Shown here: positions 36,901-48,600 of the stretch, in pieces | Layout of the letters: each line of letters begins with the position of its first letter | Numbering within the stretch: the first letter of the stretch is position 1 | From: Antennarius striatus | Lineage: Eukaryota > Chordata > Actinopteri > Lophiiformes > Antennariidae | Assembly (NCBI RefSeq): GCF_040054535.1 | Contig: NC_090795.1 | Location: forward strand, 4,625,501-4,689,500 | Length of the DNA stretch: 64,000 nucleotides | Direction of reading: 5' to 3' | Program-made: the position numbers and the translations under genes | Notes under the pieces: generated by a model | What the model was told of the DNA's origin: nothing | Database searches by the model: none | Seen by the model: only the letters and a program-made list of their open reading frames with translations

Positions 36901-39900
36901 CCCTTTCAGGCTTAGAGAAATCGCCTCTGATTCAAAGGCGAGCAATAAAAAAAAAAAAGACAGTTCAAAATAAACCTACCAATTTTTTTGAACCAGAATC
37001 CCCACTTTGCTGCATGTTGGGCAGAGCAGGAGTAAACTTCCTTATCCTCATCACCTAAGTACGAAATAAAGACAAGCGTTCAGAAAAAATGGGGTTTTTT
37101 AAGGAGCTTAAAGCAAAAACCCAAAAACATTCAGCTAACAAAAAGATTAAAAGAAAAAAAACTGAGCTTTTCCTTGTTTATTCAATGAACTCTTTCTTTT
37201 GATAGTTTTATGGCTAATCTCGTGTCTTTTCTGTTCTCATCATACAACACTGAAGTAAAACATTTGTTTTAGCCTCTGTAGAAGTTTAGGAGTAAATTTA
37301 TTTCCTATTACCTTGCTTGATGATTTTGAGGTCAACATTCAGCTTTCTCACTGGTCCCTGGCCCACCGATGGCATCCTGGATAACGACTCTTCTTTCCCA
37401 TTTAAAATTTCTACTTGGAGAGGTCCTGCAGTGATGTGAATGTAAAATAAACAAAGAGATGTGATTTTTAAGCATGATGAAAAAAACATTGTGAATATCA
37501 CGTTTTGATGCACACTGTTGGTATGTGAATCACCGAGGACACAGCGTTTTACCTAACGGAGTGCCCGCTGGATGTACACCATTCTGTGTCAGGGGGTTCC
37601 CCTCCGGCCAGTCCACCTTCAGCTTCACTGGGAGTCTGAAACGATCACACATAATTAACGGATGAAAACGTGTTAACACACTTCTTAGTATTCAAGAAGG
37701 AAGCACTGACGTTGACCAGATGTGAAACACAGCGTGACGCTGATGCTTGTTGAATGAAATTCACAAACATCATCTACGTCCAGCTCCATTTGGACCTTCT
37801 TGTGGTAAATATAGAAGCTCAATATAAAGCACGACAACGACTCCTCAAACTGCTTACTCACTTGACCAAGTCGCTCTGAATGTGTTTGTTAATGGCTTCA
37901 ACTGCGGCCATCTGGTCGATCTTGGATATGGGTATGATCTTGTTCTTGTTGTGAAATGCCGTGGGTTGCTAGGAAACAGTTTTCAAATTTATTGTAAAAA
38001 AGCATGAAAACATTCAAACTGCGGTAGATTTTGCAAAACATCCGGCACTTCCTTAGATGAGAAATTTTCACACACTTTCTAATACAAATGCCATAATTTT
38101 CTATTTTTAATTTATTTAGTATACGTAGTTCCGAACATGTTATTACAAAAGACATTTGCAAAATCAACAACATCCGGAAAAAAAAAAAGAAGGCTGATGG
38201 GTAGGAGCCATTTGAATTGTAAAATTCCCGTCCCCATAATCAACATCATCTCTCTCATTACAACATATTGTCAACCACAAAATTTCTCCTCACCAGAGCC
38301 AATTCAACTTGTCCTGCCGTGGCAAAGACGTCTCCTCTGTAATTTCCATACAGCAAAAACCGATTGATGGTACCGTACATATGGGGATGTGTTTTGTGAG
38401 ACTTCACCTGCGTGATGAGATACGGAGGCATGAAAACAGAATAAAGAACACTGTGACAACACTCATCTGCATACGGAGGTCTTAAAAAATAAAGAATACT
38501 CACAAGTTGGCCTATTTCGTAAACCTTCCCATCCCATTCGATGGAAGAGAATGCCGCCCAAGGATACTGTTTTTCCTTAGTAGGTACATCTGTTCTTGTT
38601 ATTGTCTCCTGGTAACCCAGGAACTTTATTTCCTTGTCCAGTTTTTCATGACAGCTTTGTAGCCACTGTGTGAACTCTTTCTGAATCCCTCTTTGTTTCT
38701 GTGGACATGGAACATGTCAGCGATCTCTGGTGGTTTTTCTTGGTTCTTAAATTGGAACAAACGCAATAAATCTGTAATTGAATTTGATCTTTTCTGGATT
38801 ACTTGGAAGATAAATGCTCAAAACCAGGTGTTTTACCCGTGTCACTCAAAATAACTCCTGAAAACAAATACACACACACACACAATATATATGGAAGTCA
38901 TACTGTGTACCCAAAACACTTCATAAAATAAGTATAGGAATACCTGTCCATTCACATATCGTGTGAAGAGGCTGCTTTTCTGTTGCAGTTTCAGCTCCAG
39001 GTCCATAAATGTGAGCTTGTTGATGCTGACTTCGAATTTGTAGTCCGTGAAGATCACTCCTGAAATCCGACTGTAACACTCTGTGGGTAACTTTGAGTCC
39101 TTGTTCCAAGAACACCAGTCAAAGCTGGAACAAACAGACAACAACAATAGAAAAGAGAGGATCAACTAACCTCCCCACATGATCAAGATTTGGATCAAAC
39201 AGACAGACAAAGGTCTGACAAAAACAGGAAGTGGAGTTCCGAATAAATAATAATAAAAATAATAATAATAAATCTTTATTGTCCACCGGGGTGGAAATTC
39301 ATCTTTGGCTCACCATACTAACAGACAAGACATTTAAGACACAATACAGCAGTGAGGATCATACCATAGAAAGATAAGACAACAGCACAGTGTGAAAGAT
39401 AGGTCCATTTTAAAACTTTTTCATATATAAGACACACTGTCAGTTATTGAGAAAATTAAAGGCCTTTAGGTGCACCTTATAGTGCGGAAAATACTGTATA
39501 TCTTTTCACTTTGTTGGCAAGAAATAAACTAAAAACTTAAAAGTCTCCAAATATTTTAAGTGAACACAAGTTCTTACTCCATCACTGTGGTGTAAGGAAT
39601 TAGCCGTCCATTCCAGAAACACTCAAATATCGGTTTTCTCCCTGCTGCAAGATGCTGAAATCCAGAGTCAGCATAGTCATCGTCTTCATTGCAAGGGGCT
39701 GATGAACAAAGAACAAAAAAAAATTCCACAATGTACAACCAAACCTCTCACACGCTGGTAAGCAAAGTACTTGTTAGAATATATGAATACCTTCCATGAC
39801 TTCTTTGGGGTACGTTTCTTTGTCATAGAGGAATGGATGATATCGAACGAGTCCCTCCACTGTGCCGCCGTCCTCAGTGGTGGCCTTGAATTCAAACGTG

Positions 39901-42406
39901 GCTGCAGCAGCTTTTATGTACAGACTCTGCATGTCGTTGTCGACTTCCCTTAGATTCAACACGCGGGGACTTCTGAGTGGCTTCTCCCGCAAAGTGACCT
40001 GATCAAGCAGAAAGAATCACTAAGTTAAGCTGCAACAGCTTGCATCAAGTAGAAATGACTCGGACAACCAGCGGCCTCACCAGAATATCAACATTGGAGA
40101 AATCATCTGCACTCGTGAAGTTACTCTTCATGTCATTCCCATTGACTCCATGGATATAATAATGATATACATGACTGAAAATGGAAAAAAATAAATCTTT
40201 CACACAAAACCCAGAAAAGCAAACATATCAGGAAACAGTCATGTACTCGCATCTGAGGTATGGCTGACTGAACTCACGCTAGCTGTCTGGTCCACACTTG
40301 GAACTTTTTTTTCAGAAATGCGATGTGCTCAGGAAGGATCCCCGTGACAACCACGGCTGTGAAGCTTTCCTTCCCAGTTTCTTCAGCGATGAGGGCATGT
40401 AGGAAGCGCTCATCGGTTTCATTCACATGTGAGGAGTCACCAGGCTACAGGAGATCACCAAGAAGGTTGACGAGAGAAACACTACAGTAGAAAGCTCAAG
40501 GTTTTCTATAAAAAATTATGATTGTCTTGTTTTGATGTTAAGAGTTTGTATTTATTTGAGAACGTTTACGTTTCTGTTTCTGATGATTCCACTGAAAACA
40601 TTCTCATTCTCCCTCTCTTTCCTCTCAAACTCCTCTTTCGACAGAACTAGCTCGTGGACATCCGGGGAGCCGGCTGTTTTCGTGATCATCTGTAAAAAGG
40701 AAGAAAATAAAATGGAGGGAAGGAAGTGGAAAAATATCTTGTGTTTATGATGAATAGCTGACAAATCCTACTTCTTTTTTGGAAAAAAAAAATCACTGAA
40801 AACATGCCCTGGCTGAGTCTCCGATGTAGAAAACAGCCTGTTTTCCTCCAACGCCAAAATAGGATATGTCACTGTTAAGGCTACGAGGAACAGGAGCAGG
40901 AGGAACATATACTTCTTCCTCACTGTAGCGAAGAGAAAAAAACAAAAAACGCAGATGTATTAAATGGCCCTTAAAAGTAAAAGAAAATATCTGGACAATC
41001 CTGAGTAATCTGAAGAAAAAAGGAACAGCACACTAACCTTGCAAATGTGCTGTTATCTTTTGAGAATTTAGACCGCCGTAACACTGCCCAGTTATTAAGC
41101 TTCTTAGAGGTCATCCCACAGCCATTGTCTAAAACAATCAGTGCAGGTTTCCCAAGAGTTTCATCAAACAGCTGGAAAACAGAATAAGTTGCAGTAATAG
41201 ATTTAGATAAATGGCCATTGACTGTTGAAACACCAGTAAGTAAAACTGATATTCAAAGACGTGTTTTGGAAGAACTAACCAGCTGTATCTCAATCTCCCT
41301 CACTCCTGTGTTTTTAGCTGTGGCTGTGAGAGCATTGTCGATGAACTCAGCAATGGCGTATGCTGGAAAAAGCAGCAGAAGTTTTCCAAGTTATGAACAA
41401 CTAAAATGCAGCATGAAGTCTGCATCCTGTCAGCCATAACACTTGGATGATGACAGCACTTACGCAGTGGTACCTGGCCCTCACTAACGTAGTACTCATA
41501 TGTTCCGGCCTGCACCAGCGTATTGTAATGAGGTGTAAAAGTAATGAGCTCCTTTGTCGCCACTGAAAGAGCTTGATCTTCCTTTTGCAACAAGTACACG
41601 GTGCTGCCATCCTGAAGCGCCTCTGCAATAACAAGGAAAACAAAACAAACCTCATATCAGGTTGTAGCGACTGAGAGGCCGACGACAGAGCCTTCCTTTG
41701 TCAGACGCGCTTCAAGGAAAAATATCTATGATACTAGAGAATACGTTTAACGCTTTATTAACAAAAAAGAAAAAGAAAAAAAGAATTATCAGCTCATAAA
41801 ACTGTGCACAAACTCATCATATAAGTGATCACACAAAGTAGCACATAGTTATAAGAGTGTTGTGTTGCGGTCAACCTTTCTCTCTTCCCATACAGGTAAG
41901 CAGGTGTCCCTATTTAACCTATATTATTAACATTCACTGGGAAAACTGGGGAAAGAGTTACTCAAATTCATTGCTGGACTTTTTTTATTTTTTATTTTTT
42001 TTAAACTTTTGCAAGGATACTTACTGAATTTGTCAAAATCCAAGACTGTTCTGTCTGTCGTGGTCAACACAAATGCGTCATGAACCGGGATCATAAACTT
42101 CTGCAACAACACAAATGTATTTCCAATACAGATGTAAATAAAAAACACACACTATAATCAGATATTTCTTAATTTTAAAAAAATGATACTTAAAATTACT
42201 GTATTTAACCAAATAAAGACCAGCATTACCCGACACAGGATTTGAAGGAAATGGTTGAAATCCCAGTTAGAAATTTCCAAACAAACGTCCTTTGTTTTGA
42301 CACAAACTTCAGTGTCTCCGAAGCGGCGGTCGTGGACATAAACGTGTTTTTTGACTCTTTCCCCCTCGGGAAAAAAAGAACAACCTTGAGCTTTCCTGTT
42401 AAACAT
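28450..42406 (-). CDS. smchd1: SMCHD1, chromatin-silencing protein with GHKL ATPase and SMC hinge
   Basis: SMCHD1 is a non-canonical SMC protein. In mammals it maintains X-inactivation, imprinting and D4Z4 silencing. I traced 47 coding exons on the minus strand, 42406 to 28450, totalling 5907 nt, or 1968 residues (human about 2005). The ATG at 42406-42404 has an in-frame TGA nine bases upstream, so it is the first possible start. The GHKL ATPase is intact: AEFIDNAL (Glu143, Asn147), DNGCGMT (180-186) and YFGVGGKQA (231-239). Long beta-rich domains follow, with PSXPXXXXV-like turns such as [10 protein letters not shown] and [11 protein letters not shown] coiled-coil (1602-1641), the SMC hinge (about 1640-1887), a second coiled-coil and a basic tail (VRTRKRG) close the protein. 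The stop is TGA at 28452-28450. One intron, after exon 6, has a GC donor. Confidence 0.97.
29478..30080 (-). other. smchd1 intron 42, no feature seen
   Basis: This is an AT-rich intron of 603 bases. The 93-codon plus-strand ORF inside it has no family resemblance or splice context. Confidence 0.5.
31082..37054 (-). CDS. smchd1: smchd1 middle (beta-domain) exons 18-38
   Basis: Exon limits are 37054-36980, 36460-36341, 36275-36134, 35772-35670, 35443-35371, 35242-35103, 35023-34895, 34790-34566, 34420-34278, 34050-33965, 33884-33766, 33444-33283, 33162-33040, 32941-32862, 32715-32558, 32356-32244, 32174-32113, 31970-31883, 31699-31568, 31461-31306 and 31208-31082. They encode repeated Ig-like or beta-sandwich segments with recurring signatures ([27 protein letters not shown]) that resemble one another and suggest an array of related domains. 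All phases join in frame. Confidence 0.9.
36000..36085. repeat. Degenerate dispersed repeat in smchd1 intron 20
   Basis: The text ATATAGCACTTTAAA ... AAAGTGCTTTACA forms a short inverted pair of a type I recall as frequent in fish introns. The family was not assigned. Confidence 0.35.
37312..42406 (-). CDS. smchd1: smchd1 N-terminal and ATPase exons 1-17
   Basis: Exon limits in transcript order are 42406-42230, 42100-42025, 41622-41464, 41362-41280, 41171-41038, 40922-40808, 40689-40570, 40444-40278, 40174-40081, 39998-39791, 39698-39578, 39124-38944, 38698-38504, 38407-38294, 37968-37862, 37635-37553 and 37425-37312. They encode a ubiquitin-like N-terminus, the GHKL ATPase fold and its transducer ([38 protein letters not shown]). 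The ATP-binding Glu, Asn and glycine-loop residues are all present. Exon 6 ends in AGG-GCATGT. Confidence 0.93.
39241..39500. repeat. Dispersed repeats in smchd1 intron 11, including a truncated MITE-like end
   Basis: An ATA-rich simple repeat (39245-39272) is followed by TCTTTATTGTCCACCGGGGT and a degenerate tail typical of fish retroelement debris. From about 39410 the sequence CTTTTTCATATATAAGACAC ... AGGTGCACCTTATAGTGCGG AAAATACTGTA closely matches the right half of the element at 56130-56373. Confidence 0.5.
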
Positions 42407-42655
42407 CTCGTCTTTTCACTGTGCAGTTTTTAAATTCCTCTACACAGAGTCCATCATCCCGTCAGTGACGCCGTCAGCGCCTCGAAAGTTATTTGTTGTT
42501 CCGTTAAGTTTCATTTTCACGGAAACGGATGAGGGACAAACTGCATCCGTCACTTCCGCGATTGCGTAAATACGGAGGGCTGCGATGGAAGCAAAGTTAT
42601 CCGGACGCCGTGAACACGTAACGGGTCTGAAATCGAAACTGAAAACAGTTTCGTG
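42407..42655. promoter_or_regulatory. Bidirectional promoter between smchd1 and mettl4
   Basis: The start codons of the two divergent genes are separated by 249 bases. The interval is rich in CpG and contains CACTTCCGCG (42551-42560), an ETS-type core common in TATA-less bidirectional housekeeping promoters. It also has several GTGACGCCGTCA-like blocks near 42465-42477. No TATA box was seen. Both 5' UTRs must fit here unless an upstream non-coding exon lies inside the other gene. Confidence 0.65.
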
Positions 42656-45600
42656 ATGTCCGTGGTGTGTGGGAATAGCCACGGGTGGGTTGTGGACTCG
42701 CAGTCGTTCATCGATCAAGGCTGTTCGCGCTGCATCCGGTTTCAGGATAATCTAAAGTTGAGAGTCCAGTGCCGTTTCAAAAGCCAGTGGTTCCGAGTGT
42801 TGAAAAGTCACATGTGTTTGAGCTCTAGCGCCTGGTCGGATGGGGGAGACTCGGAGACGGTGCACAACACAAACAGACCAACAAAGGTAACCCCTGCTGC
42901 TGCTGCTGCTGCTGCTGCTGCTAGGGTTGATCCGTTCATCCAGAAGCATTGCTGTCGATTGGAGCAAAAAGTCACGGCTCACATTTAACTACTTTAAAAG
43001 AAGTCTAAACAAAGGAAGAGGAGACATCTCCCCATCGTCGTTTTCTAATTTGATTAAACATTTAGCCATTAAACAAAATAGTGAAGACCATAGCAGATAT
43101 TTCTTATTACATGCCGCTTCAATTTAATTTTATACACTGTTATAATCCCCGAAAGGGAATTAAGAATGCATACTCTAGTATGTTAGCCAATCACAATCAT
43201 GCATATTAGTGTGTACAGGCCCCTGTAATACACACGGTGATGTACTATAATTATATTGTAATAATGCAAAGCGGTGATGTGTTATAATTGTCAGTTTTCG
43301 TGTGCGCGTTTGTCCACCAAAGATCTTCACAACAGTTTCAGATAGAAAGATGAAACAAAAAGCAGATTACTCATAATTGAGATGATGACCTTGACCTTGA
43401 GAAAACTAGGTCAAGGTCAAATTTCAACTTTTGTACACTGAGGAAGCGGATAAGAGAGAAAGACAAGGGAGAAAATCAGTGTAAGACCATAGATCAAAGC
43501 ACTAGCTGTGATTTATGGTCTTACTTACGTTGACCTTCTGAGAGTATCACTAGTCGGGTGATACTCTCAGGGTACCCTGAACGTAGGTCAGGGTAAGTCA
43601 TGGGATGTTGCAGTCTGTGTGGTAGTGAATAATGTATGATTAAAATTAAATAAAATAGTTACACAAATCCTGGGGACAGGTCAGTTTTGGCAGTGGAGAA
43701 CTCCATTGTGTAAAACCGGAAATACAGGATGAGGTCAAAGTGACACTTGTTGTTGCCAGAAGGTTTTGGGTGCTTGCCTAGAGACCCAGTGTTTCCCGTT
43801 TTCCCATCAAGGAAAAGACACACACCCATACATGCACACATACACACGAAGGTGGACCTGCGAGTATAAAAGGATTAGGGCCTATGAGTTCGGGGCTGTT
43901 TCCCGCTGTTTTCCCGATTGATCTGTACTGATGAGCTGAGAATCAATTAAAGAATTCCCGTTTTGGCAGTAAACCATTCTCTGCTGCACCTGCGTTTTTA
44001 TTGCACCTGCGTTGTCGGCCATCATAATTGGCGTCAGCATCTGGGATTGCCTTGGTTCTAGTTTGTTCATGTGATTACTACATCCCGCTTCAAAGCGGTG
44101 ATCTTAAATTTCAAAGCAATTTAAAATTGAAAGTGGTGATTGTTAATGCACGGTAATAACTAATATAGAGATAAAAAGTTCTGATAATCTTCTGTTTCAT
44201 ACTTCTGTCTTTTCCTTTGCTTCGTTAACTATAAATCTTTCAGAGACGGAAACGCAGACACCACGAACTCAACCAGGGAGAGATTGATTTACAGTCCTTC
44301 CATGAGAAGGTGAGTCCCACCTCATTATGTAATTTTAAGAATAGACAATAGTATCAAAATTTTCAGTTTGACACTTTTTTCACCAATGATGATGGCACAA
44401 ATCCCTTATTTTTATTATTTCAGTTTTACACGTCACAAAGTCTGAATTATATGCGTATATAATGCGTGCCGTGACAGATCCGGTTGGCAGTCCTGGAGGG
44501 GACCAGGTCCCTGGTGGAATTGGCCCAATCCCTGGGATTCCTGTGCGGAGCAACCGACACTGCGTCGGAACCTCCTCCGACCCAGGACTGCGGCCTTGCG
44601 GCTCTATGTGAAATGGCTAAAGCGTTCCCTCTTGTGGATGCGCCGGAGCAGTGCATCCAGCAGCTGCCTGCAGACGGTGGACGTGCACCGCATGTCGACT
44701 TCTTCTCTCGGGTGACGGAGAACGGGGGCGACTGTGCTGCAGTGGTGACACTTATGGGACAGGAATACGTGATGCCCCCATGCACAGCCTTCCTGCTCTC
44801 TGATTTCTCCAGAATAGACCCTCTAGTTCACTGTGAGTGTTACTAAACACACCTGAAATCATAAATATGTTTTTTTGTAGAATGTATAGATTTCACAAAC
44901 TGCTTTACAGTAATGACCACTATACGATTTTGATAATTCTTCACTCTTTATTTTTTGTATAATGCTGACTACTTTTCGCAGATTTTACCATTGCAGATAC
45001 TTCAGTGTGAGTCTATAGTAATTGTTTTGCTTGTTTCTCATGCAGATGGAAAGATGTTTGACTTAATAGTCATTGATCCACCTTGGGAAAACAAGTCTGT
45101 GAAGAGGAAACGCGGGTATTTTTGACATTTAAACATTAATATAGTTGTACAACTTGAAAAAGGAAGATAAGACATTATTTATTTCACATTGATTCCATTA
45201 GCATCCAAACAAACATTACATTTTCACAACTCTTTTCTCATTGAAGATACAGTTCTTTGAGCTCTACCCAACTGAAACGGCTCCCCTTGCCCCTGCTGAC
45301 GTCTCCAAACTGTTTGGTGGCCACTTGGGTGACAAACCGGCAAAGTCACCTGCGTTTCGTGCGTGATGAGCTGTATCCACACTGGGGAGTACAGGTTCTG
45401 GCTGAATGGCTCTGGGTCAAGGTAAGCAGACACAAGTCTAAATCTAGTTACCAATAGTTGTAGCTTTGGATGATTTAAACATTTGCTCTTGTCCACCAGG
45501 TCACCACATCTGGACAGTTTGTGTTTCCACTGGACTCAAATCATAAGAAGCCATACGAAGTCCTTGTGCTGGGCCGATATCAAACCTCTACAGTGAAGTC

Positions 45601-48600
45601 AACAAGGTGAAGCTCTTCCTGTGGTGATCTTCAAGTGGAATAAATCCATTTTTTTGTCCTTCTGTCCTATTTCTCTATTCTGAGACTTGTTGCATCACCT
45701 TCAGTGACAGGTCTGATGTTCCTTTGGAGGATCAACGTTTGATTGTCAGCATTCCATCAGCTCTCCACTCCCAGAAGCCCTCACTGTCAGGTAAATGTCA
45801 AAACATTTTTATAAATACCACAGCGATTTGTTTAGGAAGTGCAGGTAGGTTTTACTTTGCCACCAGAGAGCAGTGCTGCAACACCAGTGATCATCTCGAT
45901 GTACAGTACATGATAAGCGCTTAATCCCTTCACAGCTCGCTGTATCAAATCTACAATTAAAGGTGTGAGTCCGATATTCAGGTTTGCATGGTTGAAATTT
46001 TAAGTCAGCCTTTTTTGTTTGGTTTTCAAATTAAAATGACAGTGTTTTTGTATGAGAAATCATCAGTCCATGTACATGTATGTATGCTACACCTACTAAC
46101 TCGATAATGGAATAGATCGATAGACAGAGGCAATTTTCATTTGCAATACAAGCTTGTATTAAAGTTATGAAATATAACCCTTCAGATAAGCATTAATGAC
46201 AGGTATTAATAATTCTTTTTCAAGTGTGAAAATGGGAAATTTCTGCTTATCATACCTGTATTAGCCAGGAGAAGTCAGTATTTTTACGTCATAAAAGTAA
46301 AGATGTCACACTTGCTCACATATTATTTTAGTTTTTATTGCATAAAGTTGACATCTGCTTTTGAACGTGTTGCCAGGGTTTGTAGAGATTCGTGATGGGG
46401 CTGAAAAGAGCACATTGCTGCTCAAACAACATGCAGGGTTTCTTTTTCATTCACAATAACCGTGTGCTTTAAATCCTCTGACAGGTTTAATTTGTCAAAA
46501 TGAGAACATCTACTGCTCAGATTTGGTGAACTTTACCCTGTGGTATCGACTCCATCACAGACTACTGAGAATAAATGTAAAACCTTGACAATGAATATAT
46601 GAGGAATATAAATAAAAGAGGCTTGACGTCATTTCCCTCCCTCTCAGGGGAATGCGATATGTTATGGATGGTGAGACACAACCAATGTTTGCCCTTTCAG
46701 AAACAGAAAATTTCTACACCTCATGGACACGGCTGAATATTGTTCAGATACATTGATTTGAACCATAATAATGCCATTGCAGAGCTGAGATGCCGTAGAG
46801 ATCAGATTAAAACAGAGATTGCCTTCAACCTCCTCGTGTGACTCAAAGGCCCTCAGCAGGTTTAAATGCAACTGGTTCCTTTATTCTAATTACTTTGATT
46901 TTTCTTTTTATTCAGATGCAGGTTTAGATGCACAGGATTGCATCCGGTGGAGAATAAGTCAGTCGAGTAAACGAAACCAAAACTGCTTCTTGTGTTCTTC
47001 TGAAGAGCAGCTAGAAGTGGTGCAACTCAGAAGCATCTGTTTTAAAATCTAACGCTTTCTGCAAGAGGTGAGGGAGCGCTACTGACAGGGGGAGTGGCTC
47101 GGAGCTTGAAATATGAAACGAGCTTTGCCCGATGCTAGTTAAACCGGAAGATTATAATTAGCATCGCTATTTAAGACGATCATCTAACATCTCAGGGAAG
47201 GAGTACAATGAGTACTTTTTGAAACATCACTTTCTAGCTGTTATCCCTTTGATTCTGATGTATTTTGTTTTATGTTAAGTGCTTTGTTTTGTGTGTGCTT
47301 TCACCCGATTCCACCAACAGTCTCGGTTACCATGGCGAGACAAAGCACACCACAACGCAATTACAGATACAACAAATCGCCGTTGCCAGATGGTCACCTC
47401 AGAGAAAAAAAAAATATTTGCACTCGTCAGAATGATAAGAAAAGTGTTTGTTATTAATTAAAGCTCCAACTTTAGAAAAATTACGCCGCCCCCCCATACT
47501 GATATAATAATTTGATAATTAAATAGCATTTTCCGATGTCAATGTCAGCAAGCAGTGCCATCTGTTTGAGTTGTATTTCTGTTGGTTCCGGAATGGGCCT
47601 ATAATATTTTTTGTTCCTTAGTATATTTACTTGGAAGCTAAAATATTTAACTTTATTTACCAGCTGTCCAATGAACAACTTATAGATATATGTATTATTT
47701 TGTTGTGCACCAAAGTTAGTCATAATCTTGAACTCGTGCTGTCAAAACATTTGCCTTTTTTTTTTTTTAATTGATTTTCTTTTCAGATCTATGAGACGTG
47801 ACGTTATTGTTGGTCTGTTGCTTGTAAAGCATTTATCATCATAGGAATCATTTTCTGTGCTCTAAAATTGATCTTTACAATTATTTAAAATTCACTGTGA
47901 TGATGCTAAAAGAAAGTCTAATGTGATTGTACTTTTTTGGGGGAGAGCTCATTGTCATGCCATTAGCATTGAATCTGATCTCAAAGGGTTAAATGACATT
48001 TCTCGTGTGGGGAAACCTGCCTTTTATTGGGAATACATATATCATAGTTTAGGATGCTAAGAAATAAGAATATAACGATGATGAAGATGGGGCATAAGAC
48101 CTTGTGGAACTCCACATGCATACTGAGAATCAAAGAGTGATTAATATTAATGACTTCTACTAGAAAGATAGGCATGCGACATAATACCCTTTAGTGTAAT
48201 TGGATTAATGGAACAGTCATGTACAGAGTAAGAGAGAGAATATCAGGTGCCTTCAAGGCAGAGATCCAAATTGAAAATGTTCCTTGTGTAGCAGGTAATT
48301 TAGAAACACCTTCATTTCTCTCAGGCCTCCCTCAGCCGGAGTTTCACCGTGACGCCGTGACGTTTCACAGTTAAAAGGATAAATAGAGCTTTTACTGCCC
48401 GTTCAAGTTTGAGAGCTGAGTCACCAGTTGGGGTCGAATTAGTTGAAGACCTGCATGTTTGGCCTTTCCTCTCTGACTATCTGACGTGCAACGAGAGAGG
48501 AACCAGGAGGCAGGACAGCACATTGTGGTTTGAGGATCAGACTTTTGTGCTCATTAGCTCTCTGAGTGTTAGCTTTGGCGCCTGTCGGGGTGGTTTGAGC

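Larger units (their letters stand above)
42887..44243 (+). other. mettl4 intron 1 with CTG repeat and dispersed repeat
   Basis: The intron opens with (CTG)9 at 42894-42920, seven bases past the donor. From about 43300 to 43620 it carries the second copy of the dispersed repeat seen at 19125-19600, followed by two perfect hairpins (43481-43524 and 43538-43570). No exon was seen. Confidence 0.55.
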
